Source: Paraconexibacter algicola (GTDB taxonomy: Bacteria; Actinomycetota; Thermoleophilia; Solirubrobacterales; Solirubrobacteraceae). From it: a DNA stretch of 64,000 nt. Position numbers and translations under genes: made by a program. The notes below the pieces were generated by a model that was not told where the DNA came from, did not search any database, and saw nothing but the letters and a program-made list of their open reading frames with translations. The stretch is taken from the NCBI RefSeq assembly GCF_003044185.1, contig NZ_PYYB01000003.1:248001-312000 (forward strand). The letters are read 5' to 3'. Positions 33,364-42,140 of the stretch are shown here, one piece after another. Within the stretch, counting starts at the first letter, position 1. Each line of letters begins with the position of its first letter.

Positions 33364-34098
33364 GTGGCCTACCCGATCACCTTCGAGGCCGACGTCGCCG
33401 AGCGCCGCAGCCGCCTGACCACCTTCTTCCGCGCGCTGATGGTGATCCCGCACCTGCTCGTGCTGCTCGTCTACGGGCTCGTCGCGGTGTTCACGATCGT
33501 CGGCGCCTGGTTCGCGCTCGTGATCACCGGCCGCTACCCCCAGGGCCTGTACACGTTCAACAGCGGCGTCCTGCGCTACATCACGCGCGTCTACGCGTAC
33601 ATGTACCTGCTCACCGACGCCTACCCGCCGTTCGGCACCGGCGAGAGCACCGACTACCCGGTCCGGCTCGCGATCGCCCCGCCCCAGCCGCAGTACAGCC
33701 GCCTGAAGGCGCTGTTCCGGATCATCGTCGGGATCCCCGTCCTGATCATCAACTACGTGATGAACCTGATCCTCGGCTTCGTCACGATCATCGCCTGGTT
33801 CTGGATCGTGATCACCGGCAAGGAGTCCAAGGGCCTCCACGCCGCGCTGTCGTTCACGCTCTCCTACAACGCGAAGGCCAACGGCTACTTCTACCTGCTG
33901 ACCGAGCGCTACCCGCCGTTCAGCGACGACGACGCCGGCACCCTGACCGCGGCTCCCGCGGGCGGCCCGCTGGACCCGCCCGCCCCCGCCGGCCCGTCCA
34001 CGTCGCTGGGCTCCGACATCGGCCTGCCGGACCTGCCGCCCCCGCCGCCGCGCGAGGACGGCCCCAGCGGGCTGACCAGCGGCGACCCGCTGCGCTGA
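33364..34098 (+). CDS. DUF4389 domain membrane protein
   Basis: A 244-residue membrane protein with two DUF4389-like halves. Each half has a long hydrophobic hairpin (~25-60 and ~120-155) followed by 'ITG[RK]xxxGL' and a 'YxYLLTxxYPPF' motif ('YAYMYLLTDAYPPF' and 'GYFYLLTERYPPF'), which is diagnostic of the family. The C-terminal ~50 residues are Pro/Gly-rich and probably disordered. Function unknown in the family. The GTG start at 33364 sits close to GGAG. It is followed after 13 bp by the acetoacetyl-CoA synthetase gene, perhaps co-transcribed. Confidence 0.88.
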   Translation: MAYPITFEADVAERRSRLTTFFRALMVIPHLLVLLVYGLVAVFTIVGAWFALVITGRYPQGLYTFNSGVLRYITRVYAYMYLLTDAYPPFGTGESTDYPVRLAIAPPQPQYSRLKALFRIIVGIPVLIINYVMNLILGFVTIIAWFWIVITGKESKGLHAALSFTLSYNAKANGYFYLLTERYPPFSDDDAGTLTAAPAGGPLDPPAPAGPSTSLGSDIGLPDLPPPPPREDGPSGLTSGDPLR

Positions 34099-34111
34099 GC
34101 CCCACCGCCCG

Positions 34112-36112
34112 ATGAGCGATCCCGCGGCGGCGCCGCCCGTCCTCTGGTCCCCGTCCCCGGAGCGCGTCGCGCGCGCGGCGCTCACGCCGTTCGCGCGCTG
34201 GGTGCAGGAGACCCGCGACGTGCCGGTGACCGCCGACTACCACGCCCTCTGGCGCTGGTCGGTCGACGACGTCGGCGGGTTCTGGGCGGCGATCTGGGAG
34301 TACTTCGACGTGCAGCACGACGGGAGCGCCGAGCCCCCGCTCGGCCGCGCGACGATGCCGCACGCCGAGTGGTTCCCCAACGCGGCGCTGAGCTTCCCCG
34401 AGCACGTCTTCCGCGGCAAGGACCCGGAGGCGCTCGCGCTGCAGCACACCTCCGAGCTGCGCCCGCTGGACGCCTGGAGCTGGGGGGAGCTGCGCGAGCG
34501 GACCGCCCGGATCGCCGCCGGCCTGCGCGCGCTCGGCGTCGGCGAGGGCGACCGCGTCGTCGCCTACCTGCCGAACCTGCCGGAGACCGTCGCCGCGTTC
34601 CTCGCCGTGTCCTCGCTCGGGGCGATCTGGTCCTCCTGCTCCCCGGACTTCGGCGCGCGGTCGGTGATCGACCGCTTCGCCCAGATCGAGCCGACCGTGC
34701 TGCTCGCGGTCGACGGCTACCGCTACGGGGGCCGCGACTTCGATCGCGTCGCGACGCTCGCCGGCCTCCAGGAGGAGCTGCCGACCGTCCGTCACACGGT
34801 CGTCCTGCCCTACCTCTCCCCCGCGCCCGACCTCGCGCCGCTGCGCGACGCGACCGCATGGGACGACGCCTTCCCCGCCGGTCCGGCGGCCGCCGACCTG
34901 ACGTTCGCGCGCGTGCCGTTCCGCCACCCGCTGTGGGTGCTCTACAGCTCCGGGACGACCGGGCTGCCGAAGCCGATCGTGCACGGGCACGGCGGCATCC
35001 TGCTGGAGCTGCTGAAGAAGCAGCACCTGCACCTCGACGCGCAGGCCGACGACCGCGTCCTGTGGTTCACCACGACCGGCTGGATGATGTGGAACTTCCT
35101 CGTCGGCGTGCTGCTGACCGAGGCGTCGATCGTGCTCTTCGACGGCAACCCCGGCCACCCGGATCTCGGCGTGCTCTGGGACGTCGCCGAGCGCACCGGC
35201 ACCACGACCTTCGGCACCGGTGCCGCCTACCTCGCCGGCTGCCTGAAGGCGGGCCTGCACCCGGGCGAGGGCCGCGACCTGTCGGCGATCCGCGCCGTCG
35301 GCTCGACCGGCTCCCCGCTGTCCCCCGAGGGCTTCCAGTGGGTCTACGACGAGCTCGGCGCGGACACCTGGCTGTTCTCCACCAGCGGCGGCACCGACGT
35401 CTGCACCGCGTTCGTCGGCGGCGTCCCGACGCTGCCCGTCCACCTCGGCGAGCTGCAGGCCCCGTCGCTGGGCTGCAAGGTCGAGAGCTGGGACGAGGAC
35501 GGCCGGCCGCACGTCGGCCGCGTCGGCGAGCTCGTCCTCACCGAGCCGCTCCCGTCGATGCCGGTCGGCTTCTGGGGCGACGAGGACGGCTCCCGCTACC
35601 GCGACGCGTACTTCACGTACTTCGACGTCGACCCGCCGGTCTGGCGGCACGGGGACTGGATCGAGCTGACCGAGCGCGGCACCACGATCATCTACGGGCG
35701 CAGCGACTCGACCATCAACCGCGGCGGGATCCGCATGGGCACCAGCGAGATCTACCGCGCGGTGCTCGCGCTCGACGAGATCGTCGACGCGCTGGTCGTC
35801 GACGTGCCCGGCCGCGAGGGCTTCCCCGACGGCTGGATGCCGCTGTTCGTCGTGCTGCGCGAGGGCGCCACGCTCGACGACGACCTGATCGGCCGGATCG
35901 CCCGGCGCGTGCGGGAGGACTGCTCCCCGCGGCACGTGCCCAACGAGGTCCACGCGATCGCCGAGGTGCCGCGCACGCTCAGCGGCAAGGTCCTCGAGGT
36001 CCCGGTCAAGCGGATCCTCATGGGCGAGGCGCCCGACCGGGCCGCGAGCCGCGACTCGCTCGCCAACCCCGCCGCGCTCGACTGGTTCGTGCGGCTCGCC
36101 GCGACGCTCTAG
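34112..36112 (+). CDS. acetoacetyl-CoA synthetase (acetoacetate-CoA ligase)
   Basis: A 666-residue ANL-superfamily ligase that makes acetoacetyl-CoA from acetoacetate, ATP and CoA. The N-terminal family-specific region has 'YHALWRWSVDDVGGFW' and 'LGRATMPHAEWFPNA'. The AMP-binding P-loop reads 'LYSSGTTGLPKPIVHGHGG' (~275-293). A later motif is 'STSGGTDVC'. The C-terminal acyl-adenylate region has 'GRSDSTINRGGIRMG', and the catalytic Lys motif is 'TLSGKVLEVPVKR'. The length matches the family. HMG-CoA lyase, a producer of acetoacetate, is encoded just beyond, which suggests leucine or ketone-body use. Confidence 0.95.
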   Translation: MSDPAAAPPVLWSPSPERVARAALTPFARWVQETRDVPVTADYHALWRWSVDDVGGFWAAIWEYFDVQHDGSAEPPLGRATMPHAEWFPNAALSFPEHVFRGKDPEALALQHTSELRPLDAWSWGELRERTARIAAGLRALGVGEGDRVVAYLPNLPETVAAFLAVSSLGAIWSSCSPDFGARSVIDRFAQIEPTVLLAVDGYRYGGRDFDRVATLAGLQEELPTVRHTVVLPYLSPAPDLAPLRDATAWDDAFPAGPAAADLTFARVPFRHPLWVLYSSGTTGLPKPIVHGHGGILLELLKKQHLHLDAQADDRVLWFTTTGWMMWNFLVGVLLTEASIVLFDGNPGHPDLGVLWDVAERTGTTTFGTGAAYLAGCLKAGLHPGEGRDLSAIRAVGSTGSPLSPEGFQWVYDELGADTWLFSTSGGTDVCTAFVGGVPTLPVHLGELQAPSLGCKVESWDEDGRPHVGRVGELVLTEPLPSMPVGFWGDEDGSRYRDAYFTYFDVDPPVWRHGDWIELTERGTTIIYGRSDSTINRGGIRMGTSEIYRAVLALDEIVDALVVDVPGREGFPDGWMPLFVVLREGATLDDDLIGRIARRVREDCSPRHVPNEVHAIAEVPRTLSGKVLEVPVKRILMGEAPDRAASRDSLANPAALDWFVRLAATL

Positions 36113-37059
36113 GAGCGGTCCCGCCGCCACGGCAGCGGCAGCGGGGTGTCCGGCAGGTCCGGCTCCCCGGGCGGCGGCGGCAGTGGCGTCGCCGGTCGCA
36201 GCCCGACGACGAGCAGGAAGAGCGACCCGGCGGCGAGAACGAGCGGCCAGCCGACGAGGCCCCCGTCGGCCCCGACGACGAGCAGCCACTCGGCCAGCAC
36301 CACGATCCCGACGACCACCGGTCCGCGGTGCTCGTCGACCGCGCCGTAGGCGACCAGCCCGAAGCCGGCGGCGAGCCCGAGCAGCTCCCAGCCCGTCCCG
36401 AGCCCCACCTCGACGCCGCCCGCCGGTCCGCCCGCGAGCCGCAGCAGGAACCCGACGCCCTCCAGCGCGGCGCTCGCCAGGATCGCCCCGACCGCGACCC
36501 CGGCCGCGTTGGCGAGCTGGGCGGCGTGCGCCGGACGCCGGTCGCGTCGCGCGAGCGCGACGAGCGCGAGGACGACCGCGCAGACGAGCAGCAGCCGCCG
36601 GTAGCCCGCCGGGGACGGGTCGCCGACCGTCTCGGCGGCGGAGAGCACGAGCACGATGCCCGACAGGGCCGCCAGCAGCGTCAGCGCCGCGGTGTACCGC
36701 GCCCGCGCCCACACGACCGCGACGGCCATCAGCACCGCGGAGGTCCACAGCAGCGTCGTCGCCTGCGCGAGCTCGGCATCGAGCAGCTCGACCACGTCCC
36801 GGAGCGCGACGAGCGTCAGGAACCACGTGCACAGGTACAGCGCGACCTGGTAGCCGCGTGGGCTCGTGGGCTCGGTCGGGGAGCGCCAGGCGATCGTCGT
36901 CAGCAGCGCCAGCACCACGACCGTGATCGCCAGTCGGCCGCCCGCCCCGAGGTCGTCCTGCAGGCGCAGGCTCAGCAGCCCGACGAGGACGGTCAGCGCG
37001 ACCGCGCCGGCCGCGATCTGGTCGCCGCGGAACGGCTCGGGGGTCAGGAGGCGCAGCAC
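36109..37059 (-). CDS. multi-pass membrane protein, unknown
   Basis: A 316-residue hydrophobic protein with about nine to ten predicted membrane helices spread over residues 15-290 and a Pro-rich cytoplasmic-looking tail ending WRRDRS. Low-complexity Leu/Val/Ala composition prevents a family call; it faintly resembles DUF2157-type or acyltransferase-like membrane proteins, but I do not claim either. The GTG start at 37059 is supported by TAGGTT 6 nt upstream. Its stop overlaps the acetoacetyl-CoA synthetase stop by 4 bp (convergent). Confidence 0.7.
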   Translation of the reverse strand: MLRLLTPEPFRGDQIAAGAVALTVLVGLLSLRLQDDLGAGGRLAITVVVLALLTTIAWRSPTEPTSPRGYQVALYLCTWFLTLVALRDVVELLDAELAQATTLLWTSAVLMAVAVVWARARYTAALTLLAALSGIVLVLSAAETVGDPSPAGYRRLLLVCAVVLALVALARRDRRPAHAAQLANAAGVAVGAILASAALEGVGFLLRLAGGPAGGVEVGLGTGWELLGLAAGFGLVAYGAVDEHRGPVVVGIVVLAEWLLVVGADGGLVGWPLVLAAGSLFLLVVGLRPATPLPPPPGEPDLPDTPLPLPWRRDRS

Positions 37060-37065
37060 CGCGCC

Positions 37066-37071
37066 AACCTA
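37066..37071 (-). promoter_or_regulatory. putative -10 box of the 316-aa membrane protein gene
   Basis: TAGGTT on the minus strand, 6 nt before the GTG at 37059. Confidence 0.42.
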
Positions 37072-37096
37072 CCCGCAGCGCGCCCGCCCCGAGCGT

Positions 37097-38026
37097 TCAG
37101 CGGTGCCAGTCGACGGGGCCGGCCACGAGCGTGTGGCTGCCCAGCGGCCGGCCGAGCACCTCGGCGACCGCGCGCGAAGCCTCGAGCAGCTTCGCCAGGT
37201 CGATCCCGGTGTCGACGCCCATCTCGTGCAGCATCGACACGAGGTCCTCGCTCGCGATGTTGCCGGTCGCGCCCTTGGGGACCGGGCAGCCGCCGAGCTC
37301 CCCGAAGCTCGACTCGAAGCTCGTGCAGCCCGCCTCCAGCGCGGCGAGCGCGTTGGCGAGCCCCTGGCCGCGGGTGTTGTGGAAGTGCGCGGTGATCTCG
37401 ACGTCGTCCCCGAGCCGCTCGCGCGCGGCGACGAAGAACTCGCGGACCTGCCGCGGGTTCGCCATCCCGGTCGTGTCGCCGAAGCCCAGCTCCTGCGCGC
37501 CCGCGTCCCGCAGCGCGACCGCGAGGTCGAGGACCCGGTCGCGCGGCACGTCCCCCTCGTAGGGGCAGCCGAACGACGTGGCGATGACCGCCTCCACCTG
37601 CTTGCCCGCCTCGCGCGCCCGCGGGATGACCTTCTGCAGGCCGGCGAGCGACTCGGCGATCGAGCGGTTGACGTTCTTGCGGTTGTGGGTCTCCGAGCCG
37701 CTGAGGAAGACCCCGCACTCCTCGAACAGGTCGGCGACGGCCAGCGCGTTGTCGAGCCCGCGCTCGTTCGGGATCAGCACGCTGCGCGACACGCCGGCGG
37801 GCACGTCGATCCCGGCGAGGACCTCGGTGTTGTCCGCGAGCTGCGGCAGGACGTCCGGCCGCACGAACGAGGTCACCTCGATGCGCTTCACGCCGGTCCG
37901 CACGAGCAGGTCGATCAGGCGGATCTTGTCCGCGGTGGCGATCGTCTCCGGCTCGTTCTGGAACCCGTCACGCGGCCCGACCTCGCGGACGTGGACGGAC
38001 GACGGCAGGTCGGGCAGGTCGGTCAC
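37097..38026 (-). CDS. mvaB: hydroxymethylglutaryl-CoA lyase
   Basis: A 309-residue HMGL-like TIM barrel that splits HMG-CoA into acetyl-CoA and acetoacetate, the last step of leucine degradation. The N-terminus reads 'VREVGPRDGFQNE' with the metal/substrate Arg-Asp. 'EVTSFVRPDVLPQLAD' matches HMG-CoA lyases rather than isopropylmalate synthases. Metal-binding 'HFHNTRGQG' and the catalytic-Cys loop 'ELGGCPVPKGATGN' are intact. The GTG start at 38026 follows GGAG. It is 11 bp downstream of a small secreted-protein gene. Its partner acetoacetyl-CoA synthetase gene is close by. Confidence 0.94.
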   Translation of the reverse strand: MTDLPDLPSSVHVREVGPRDGFQNEPETIATADKIRLIDLLVRTGVKRIEVTSFVRPDVLPQLADNTEVLAGIDVPAGVSRSVLIPNERGLDNALAVADLFEECGVFLSGSETHNRKNVNRSIAESLAGLQKVIPRAREAGKQVEAVIATSFGCPYEGDVPRDRVLDLAVALRDAGAQELGFGDTTGMANPRQVREFFVAARERLGDDVEITAHFHNTRGQGLANALAALEAGCTSFESSFGELGGCPVPKGATGNIASEDLVSMLHEMGVDTGIDLAKLLEASRAVAEVLGRPLGSHTLVAGPVDWHR

Positions 38027-38037
38027 GGGCCGGTCTC

Positions 38038-38589
38038 CTACTTCGAGGACGTCTTCTTCTCCGGCGGGTCGGGCACGGTCTTCCCGATCTTCGTGCCGAT
38101 CTCGAACGACGCGTACGCGTTGACGTGCTGGACGTCGAAGCCGAGCAGGTCGGTGGAGCGGTTCAGCCGCTTGGGCAGCGTGAAGCGCCAGCGCTTGCCG
38201 GTCTTCGTGACGCGCTTGGCCTCGCCCAGGGCGGTGATGACCTCCTCGCCCTTGCCGTCGATGCGCGCGGCGCGCCAGCGGATGTAGGTCGCCGGGACCT
38301 TCGTCAGCACGGTCACGTCCCCGTTGGGGCGCACGGTGACCGTGTTGGCGAACTTCAGCGGGTACTTCACCTCCGGCGTGCACTCGCCGCCGGTGCCGTC
38401 CGCCTTCGGGACGCAGTTGTAGCCGACCGTCGCCGGGGCCTTCTGCGTGGAGGACTGCACGATCAGCGTGCGGTAGTCCTGCGCCGCCGGGGCCGCCGTG
38501 TTCTGCGCGAGGGCGAGCGAGGTGAGGGTGAGCGTGGCGCCCACTCCCCCCGCCAGGGCCATCCGCGCTCTCCTGCCGTCGAGTCGCAT
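38038..38589 (-). CDS. secreted hypothetical protein
   Basis: A 183-residue protein with a clear signal peptide (basic 'RLDGRRAR', hydrophobic core, cleavage after 'SLALAQ', ~residue 29). The mature part has one Cys pair ('NCVP' and 'GECTP') that may form a disulfide, and a Lys-rich C-terminus. No family recognised. It precedes HMG-CoA lyase and is divergent from npdG. The -10 boxes of both directions appear to overlap at TATA (38603-38608). Confidence 0.75.
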   Translation of the reverse strand: MRLDGRRARMALAGGVGATLTLTSLALAQNTAAPAAQDYRTLIVQSSTQKAPATVGYNCVPKADGTGGECTPEVKYPLKFANTVTVRPNGDVTVLTKVPATYIRWRAARIDGKGEEVITALGEAKRVTKTGKRWRFTLPKRLNRSTDLLGFDVQHVNAYASFEIGTKIGKTVPDPPEKKTSSK

Positions 38590-38602
38590 GGACGACGAAA
38601 TC

Positions 38603-38608
38603 TATACT
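38603..38608 (+). promoter_or_regulatory. putative -10 box of the F420 operon (npdG)
   Basis: TATACT, a near-consensus -10, 9 nt before the npdG ATG at 38618 with no Shine-Dalgarno. The reverse strand reads AGTATA, so the divergent secreted-protein gene (start 38589) may share this AT-rich core. Confidence 0.55.
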
Positions 38609-38617
38609 CCGGCGCCC

Positions 38618-39292
38618 ATGGCCGACCCCATCTCCATCATCGGTGGTTCCGGTGCACTGGGCTACGGACTCGCTGTCCGGCTCGGTCGCGCAGGTATCCC
38701 CGTCACCATCGGATCCCGCGACGCGGCGCGCGCGGTGGAGGCCGCCGAGCGCGCGGCCGCGGCCGTCCCGGACGGCTCGTTCACCGGGCTCGGGAACGCG
38801 GAGGCGGCCGCCGAGAGCTCGATCGTGATCCTGTCGGTGCCGTTCCGCAACCAGTCCGAGACGCTCACGAACCTGAAGACGACGCTGCAGCCCGGGCAGC
38901 TCGTCGTCGACGCGACCGTGCCGCTGGCCGCGGCCGTCAGCGGCAAGGCGACGCGCATCCTCGGCGTCTGGCAGGGCTCCGCCGCCCAGCAGGCGCAGGA
39001 GATGGTCCCGGAGGGCGTGCGCGTCGTCAGCGCGTTCCACACCGTCGCGGCCGCCCACCTCGGCGACCTCGACTGGCAGCTCGACGAGGACATCCTCGTC
39101 TGCGGCGACAAGAAGGACGACAAGGCCCGCGTGATCGAGCTGATCGGGAAGATCGACGGCCTGCGCGGCGTCGACGCCGGCAAGCTCGAGATGAGCCGCA
39201 TCGTCGAGTCGCTCACCCCGCTGCTGATCGGGATCAACGTGCGCCACAAGACGCACGCCGGCATCAAGATCACCGGTCTGCCGTCGGCGTGA
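38618..39292 (+). CDS. npdG: NADPH-dependent F420 reductase
   Basis: A 224-residue F420:NADPH oxidoreductase (Fno/NpdG) that exchanges hydride between F420 and NADP(H). The Rossmann motif IGGSGALGYGLA is at residues 8-19, followed by 'IGSRDAARA' where Ser-Arg selects the NADPH phosphate. 'ILSVPFRNQ' and 'VSAFHTVAAAHL' are family blocks near the F420 site. The stop overlaps the cofD GTG start (GTGA), giving an operon npdG-cofD-cofC-cofE that makes and reduces F420. Confidence 0.93.
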   Translation: MADPISIIGGSGALGYGLAVRLGRAGIPVTIGSRDAARAVEAAERAAAAVPDGSFTGLGNAEAAAESSIVILSVPFRNQSETLTNLKTTLQPGQLVVDATVPLAAAVSGKATRILGVWQGSAAQQAQEMVPEGVRVVSAFHTVAAAHLGDLDWQLDEDILVCGDKKDDKARVIELIGKIDGLRGVDAGKLEMSRIVESLTPLLIGINVRHKTHAGIKITGLPSA

Positions 39293-40206
39293 GCGCCGGC
39301 CCCGTCGTCGTCCTCGCCGGGGGCACCGGCGGGGCGAAGCTCGCGCGCGGGATGCTCGACGTGGTCGGTGACGACCTCGTGGTGGTCGCCAACACGGCCG
39401 ACGACGTCGAGCTCTACGGCGCGTACGTCTCGCCCGACCCGGACCTGTGCGCGTTCTGGCTGGCGGACCGCATCGACGCGCGCGGCTGGGGCCTGGACGG
39501 CGACACCTTCCACGTCATGGACGGGCTGCGCGAGCTCGGCCGCGAGGTCTGGTTCAACCTCGGCGACCGCGACCTCGCCGTCGGGCTGCGCCGGGCCGAG
39601 CGGCTCGCCGCGGGCGACCGCCTGACCGAGGCGCTGCACGAGCTGACCACCGCCCTGGGGCTGACCGCGCGCGTGCTGCCGATGAGCGACGCGCCCGTGC
39701 GCACACGCGTGCGCACCGAGGGCACGTGGGCCCCGTTCCAGGAGTTCATGATCCGCCGGCAGGGACGCGGGCCGATCGAGGACGTCGCGTTCGACGGCAT
39801 CGAGGCCGCGACGCCGCCCCCCGAGGTGCTCGACGCGATCGCCGCCGCCCGCGCGATCGTCATCGGGCCGAGCAACCCGGTCATCTCGATCCGGCCGATC
39901 CTCGACGTCCCGGGGATGCGCGAGGCGCTCGCCGCCTCCCCCGCCGCGGTCGTCGCGGTCAGCCCGATCGTCGGCGGCACCGTGGTGAAGGGACCGACGG
40001 AGCCGTTCCTCGCGTGGGCCGGACACCCCCTGAACGCGTCGGGGATCGCCGCGCACTACGGTGGTGTCCTCGACGGTCTCGTCACGGACGAGGCCGGACA
40101 CGGAACCAGCGTGCCGATGCTCCAGACCGACACCATGATGGGCGACGCCGCCGCACGGCAGCGTCTCGCCCGACAGACCCTCGACTTCACGGAGGGTCTG
40201 CGATGA
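39289..40206 (+). CDS. cofD: phospholactate/PEP transferase CofD (FbiA)
   Basis: A 305-residue CofD. It transfers the phospholactyl or phosphoenolpyruvyl group from the GDP/GMP-activated donor to the deazaflavin Fo, making F420-0 or dehydro-F420-0. Diagnostic blocks are the N-terminal 'VLAGGTGGAKLARGM', 'VVANTADDVELYGAYVSPD', 'WFNLGDRDLA', 'SDAPVRTRVRTEG' and 'IGPSNPVISIRPIL'. The start is GTG, overlapping the npdG stop by 4 bp. It is followed by cofC with an ATGA overlap. Confidence 0.95.
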   Translation: MSAGPVVVLAGGTGGAKLARGMLDVVGDDLVVVANTADDVELYGAYVSPDPDLCAFWLADRIDARGWGLDGDTFHVMDGLRELGREVWFNLGDRDLAVGLRRAERLAAGDRLTEALHELTTALGLTARVLPMSDAPVRTRVRTEGTWAPFQEFMIRRQGRGPIEDVAFDGIEAATPPPEVLDAIAAARAIVIGPSNPVISIRPILDVPGMREALAASPAAVVAVSPIVGGTVVKGPTEPFLAWAGHPLNASGIAAHYGGVLDGLVTDEAGHGTSVPMLQTDTMMGDAAARQRLARQTLDFTEGLR

Positions 40207-40862
40207 GCACGATCGCCGTCGTCCCCGTCAAGCGCTTCGGCGACGCCAAGCAGCGCCTGGCCGACCACATCGGCGAGCCGACCCGCAAGGCGCTCAGCGA
40301 GGCGATGGTCACCGACGTGCTCATCGCGCTGCGTCGCGCGCAGCGCGTCGACCGCGTGATCGTCGTGACGAACGAGCCCGCCGCCGAGGCGCTGGCCAAC
40401 GGCTACGACGCCGAGCCGGTCCTCGACTCCGACGGGGAGACGTCGCACAGCTCGGCGGCGCTCGTCGGCGTGCGCTCCGCCCGCGAGCGCGGGGCGCGCC
40501 GGGTGCTGCTGGTGCCCGGGGACTGCCCGGCGCTCGACCCCAAGGAGGTCGACGCGCTGATCGAGGGAGCCGGCGAGGCGCCCGAGGTCCTCGTCATCCC
40601 CGACCGCCACGGGACCGGCACCAACGCCCTGCTGCTGAGCCCGCCGGACGTCATGGAGCCGTCCTTCGGTCCCGGGTCGGCCGCCCGGCACGTCGAGCTC
40701 GCCCGCGCCGCCGGTGCCTCCGCCGCGCTGCGCGAGGTCCCGTCCCTGGCGCTGGACGTCGACACCTTCGAGGACCTGCAGGCGTTGCGCGACGCGCTCG
40801 CCGGGGTGATCGGCGGCGCCGCGCACACGCGCGGGATGCTGAACCGGCTCGCACGCCGGTGA
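40203..40862 (+). CDS. cofC: 2-phospho-L-lactate/PEP guanylyltransferase CofC (FbiD)
   Basis: A 219-residue nucleotidyltransferase that activates 2-phospholactate or phosphoenolpyruvate with GTP for CofD. The N-terminal 'VVPVKRFGDAKQRL' is the family GTP-binding motif. 'LLVPGDCPALDPKEV' is the metal-binding GDxP region, and 'DRHGTGTNALLL' is a further signature. Which three-carbon phosphate it accepts is not evident. It sits between cofD and cofE with overlaps of 4 bp on both sides. Confidence 0.93.
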   Translation: MSTIAVVPVKRFGDAKQRLADHIGEPTRKALSEAMVTDVLIALRRAQRVDRVIVVTNEPAAEALANGYDAEPVLDSDGETSHSSAALVGVRSARERGARRVLLVPGDCPALDPKEVDALIEGAGEAPEVLVIPDRHGTGTNALLLSPPDVMEPSFGPGSAARHVELARAAGASAALREVPSLALDVDTFEDLQALRDALAGVIGGAAHTRGMLNRLARR

Positions 40863-41614
40863 ACGGGCTGCTCGCGACCCCGGTCGCGGGCCTGCCGCCC
40901 CGCCTGCGCGCCGGGGACGACCTCGCCGCGCTCGTCGCCGACGCGGTCGCGGACTGGCGCGACGGGGACGTCGTCGTCATCGCGCACAAGGCGGTCTCCA
41001 AGTGCGAGGGGCGCATCGTGCGCCTCGCCGACGTGACGCCCTCGGCGCGGGCGCGGCAGCTCGCCGCCGAGCACGACAAGGACCCGCGGCAGGTGCAGGT
41101 GGTCCTCGACGAGTCCGCCGAGCTCGTCCGCGCCGACCACGGCGTGCTGATCACCCGCACCCGGCACGGGTTCGTCTGCGCGAACGCGGGCGTGGACGCC
41201 TCCAACAGCGGCGAGGACGACACCCTCGTCCTGCTGCCGCTGGACCCGGACGGCTCGGCCCGCGGCCTGCGCGCCGCGCTGCGCGCGCACACCGGGGTCG
41301 AGCGGCTGGCCGTCGTGGTGACGGACTCGTTCGGGCGCGCGTGGCGTCACGGGCAGTGCGACGTGGCGATCGGGGTCGCCGGGCTGCAGCCGCTGGACGA
41401 TCGGCGCGGCGGACGCGACGCGGACGGCCGCGAGCTGCGCGCCACCTGGATCGCGGTGGCCGACCAGGCGGCGGCCGCCGCCGACCTCGTCCGCGACAAG
41501 ATCTCCGGCACGCCCACGGTCGTCCTGCGCGGGCTCGGGCACCACGTGACCGCCGACGACGGCCCCGGCGCGGCGGCACTGCTGCGGCCGCTCGCGGAGG
41601 ACCTCTTCCGCTGA
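40859..41614 (+). CDS. cofE: F420-0:gamma-glutamyl ligase CofE
   Basis: A 251-residue CofE that adds gamma-linked glutamates to F420-0. Family blocks: 'VVIAHKAVSKCEGRIV', 'RTRHGFVCANAGVDASN', 'VVVTDSFGRAWRHGQ' and 'IGVAGLQPLDD'. It contains the ligase domain only. Mycobacterial FbiB has an additional ~200-residue C-terminal nitroreductase-like domain that reduces dehydro-F420-0; that domain is absent here. The GTG start overlaps the cofC stop. Two palindromes follow the stop. Confidence 0.94.
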   Translation: MNGLLATPVAGLPPRLRAGDDLAALVADAVADWRDGDVVVIAHKAVSKCEGRIVRLADVTPSARARQLAAEHDKDPRQVQVVLDESAELVRADHGVLITRTRHGFVCANAGVDASNSGEDDTLVLLPLDPDGSARGLRAALRAHTGVERLAVVVTDSFGRAWRHGQCDVAIGVAGLQPLDDRRGGRDADGRELRATWIAVADQAAAAADLVRDKISGTPTVVLRGLGHHVTADDGPGAAALLRPLAEDLFR

Positions 41615-41620
41615 CGACGG

Positions 41621-41666
41621 CGCCTCCGCGGAGGCGCGCCGACGCGCCAGACGCCTCCGCGGAGGC
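41621..41666. terminator. two CCTCCGCGGAGG palindromes between cofE and greA
   Basis: Copies at 41621-41636 (CGCCTCCGCGGAGGCG) and around 41654-41665 lie in the 55-bp gap between convergent cofE (stop 41614) and greA (stop 41670). Each can form a GC-rich stem of eight or so pairs in either direction, so a bidirectional terminator role is plausible. The same palindrome also occurs within genes, so it may instead be a dispersed element. Confidence 0.55.
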
Positions 41667-41669
41667 ATC

Positions 41670-42140
41670 TCAGCCGATGCGCAGGACCGCCATCGGGCGG
41701 CCGCCGCGCGGGGTCTGCACCTCGACGGTGTCCCCCGCCTTCGCGCCCACGAGCGCGATCGCGACCGGCGACTCCGCGGACAGCTTCCCGGCGGACGCGT
41801 CCGCCTCGGTCGGGCCGACGATCGTGTAGGTCGCCTCCTTGCCGGAGGTCTCGTCACGCACGGTGACCGTCGAGCCGAAGCCCACGACGTCGGTGCCGGA
41901 GGCCTCGACGACGACCGCGTTGCGCAGCCGCTCCTGCAGGCGCAGGATCTTCGTCTCGAGGTGCCCCTGGTCCTCCTTGGCGATGTGGTACTCGGCGTTC
42001 TCCTTCAGGTCGCCCATGTCGCGGGCGAAGGAGATCCGCTTGGCGATGTCGGCCCGCGCGGTCGTCTCCAGCTCGTGCAGCTCCGCCTTGAGCGCCTCCA
42101 GGCCCTCCGCGGTGATCGCCTCGCCGCCCGGGGTGCTCAT
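41670..42140 (-). CDS. greA: transcription elongation factor GreA
   Basis: A 156-residue GreA that rescues backtracked RNA polymerase by stimulating transcript cleavage. The N-terminal coiled coil has the acidic tip motif 'GDLKENAEYH' (~43-52) with the conserved Asp and Glu. The C-terminal FKBP-like domain has 'VVGFGSTVTVRDE' and 'SAESPVAIALVGAKAGDTVEV'. Length is normal. Its ATG overlaps the fbiC stop (ATGA), so it is co-translated with an F420 biosynthesis enzyme, an unusual pairing. Confidence 0.95.
   Translation of the reverse strand: MSTPGGEAITAEGLEALKAELHELETTARADIAKRISFARDMGDLKENAEYHIAKEDQGHLETKILRLQERLRNAVVVEASGTDVVGFGSTVTVRDETSGKEATYTIVGPTEADASAGKLSAESPVAIALVGAKAGDTVEVQTPRGGRPMAVLRIG

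Noticed and set aside
29469-34115. Plus-strand open frame of 1548 codons
   Set aside because: Crosses amidase, M28-like, cupredoxin and DUF4389 genes in the wrong frame; Arg/Pro/Ala-rich composition is typical of high-GC shadow frames.
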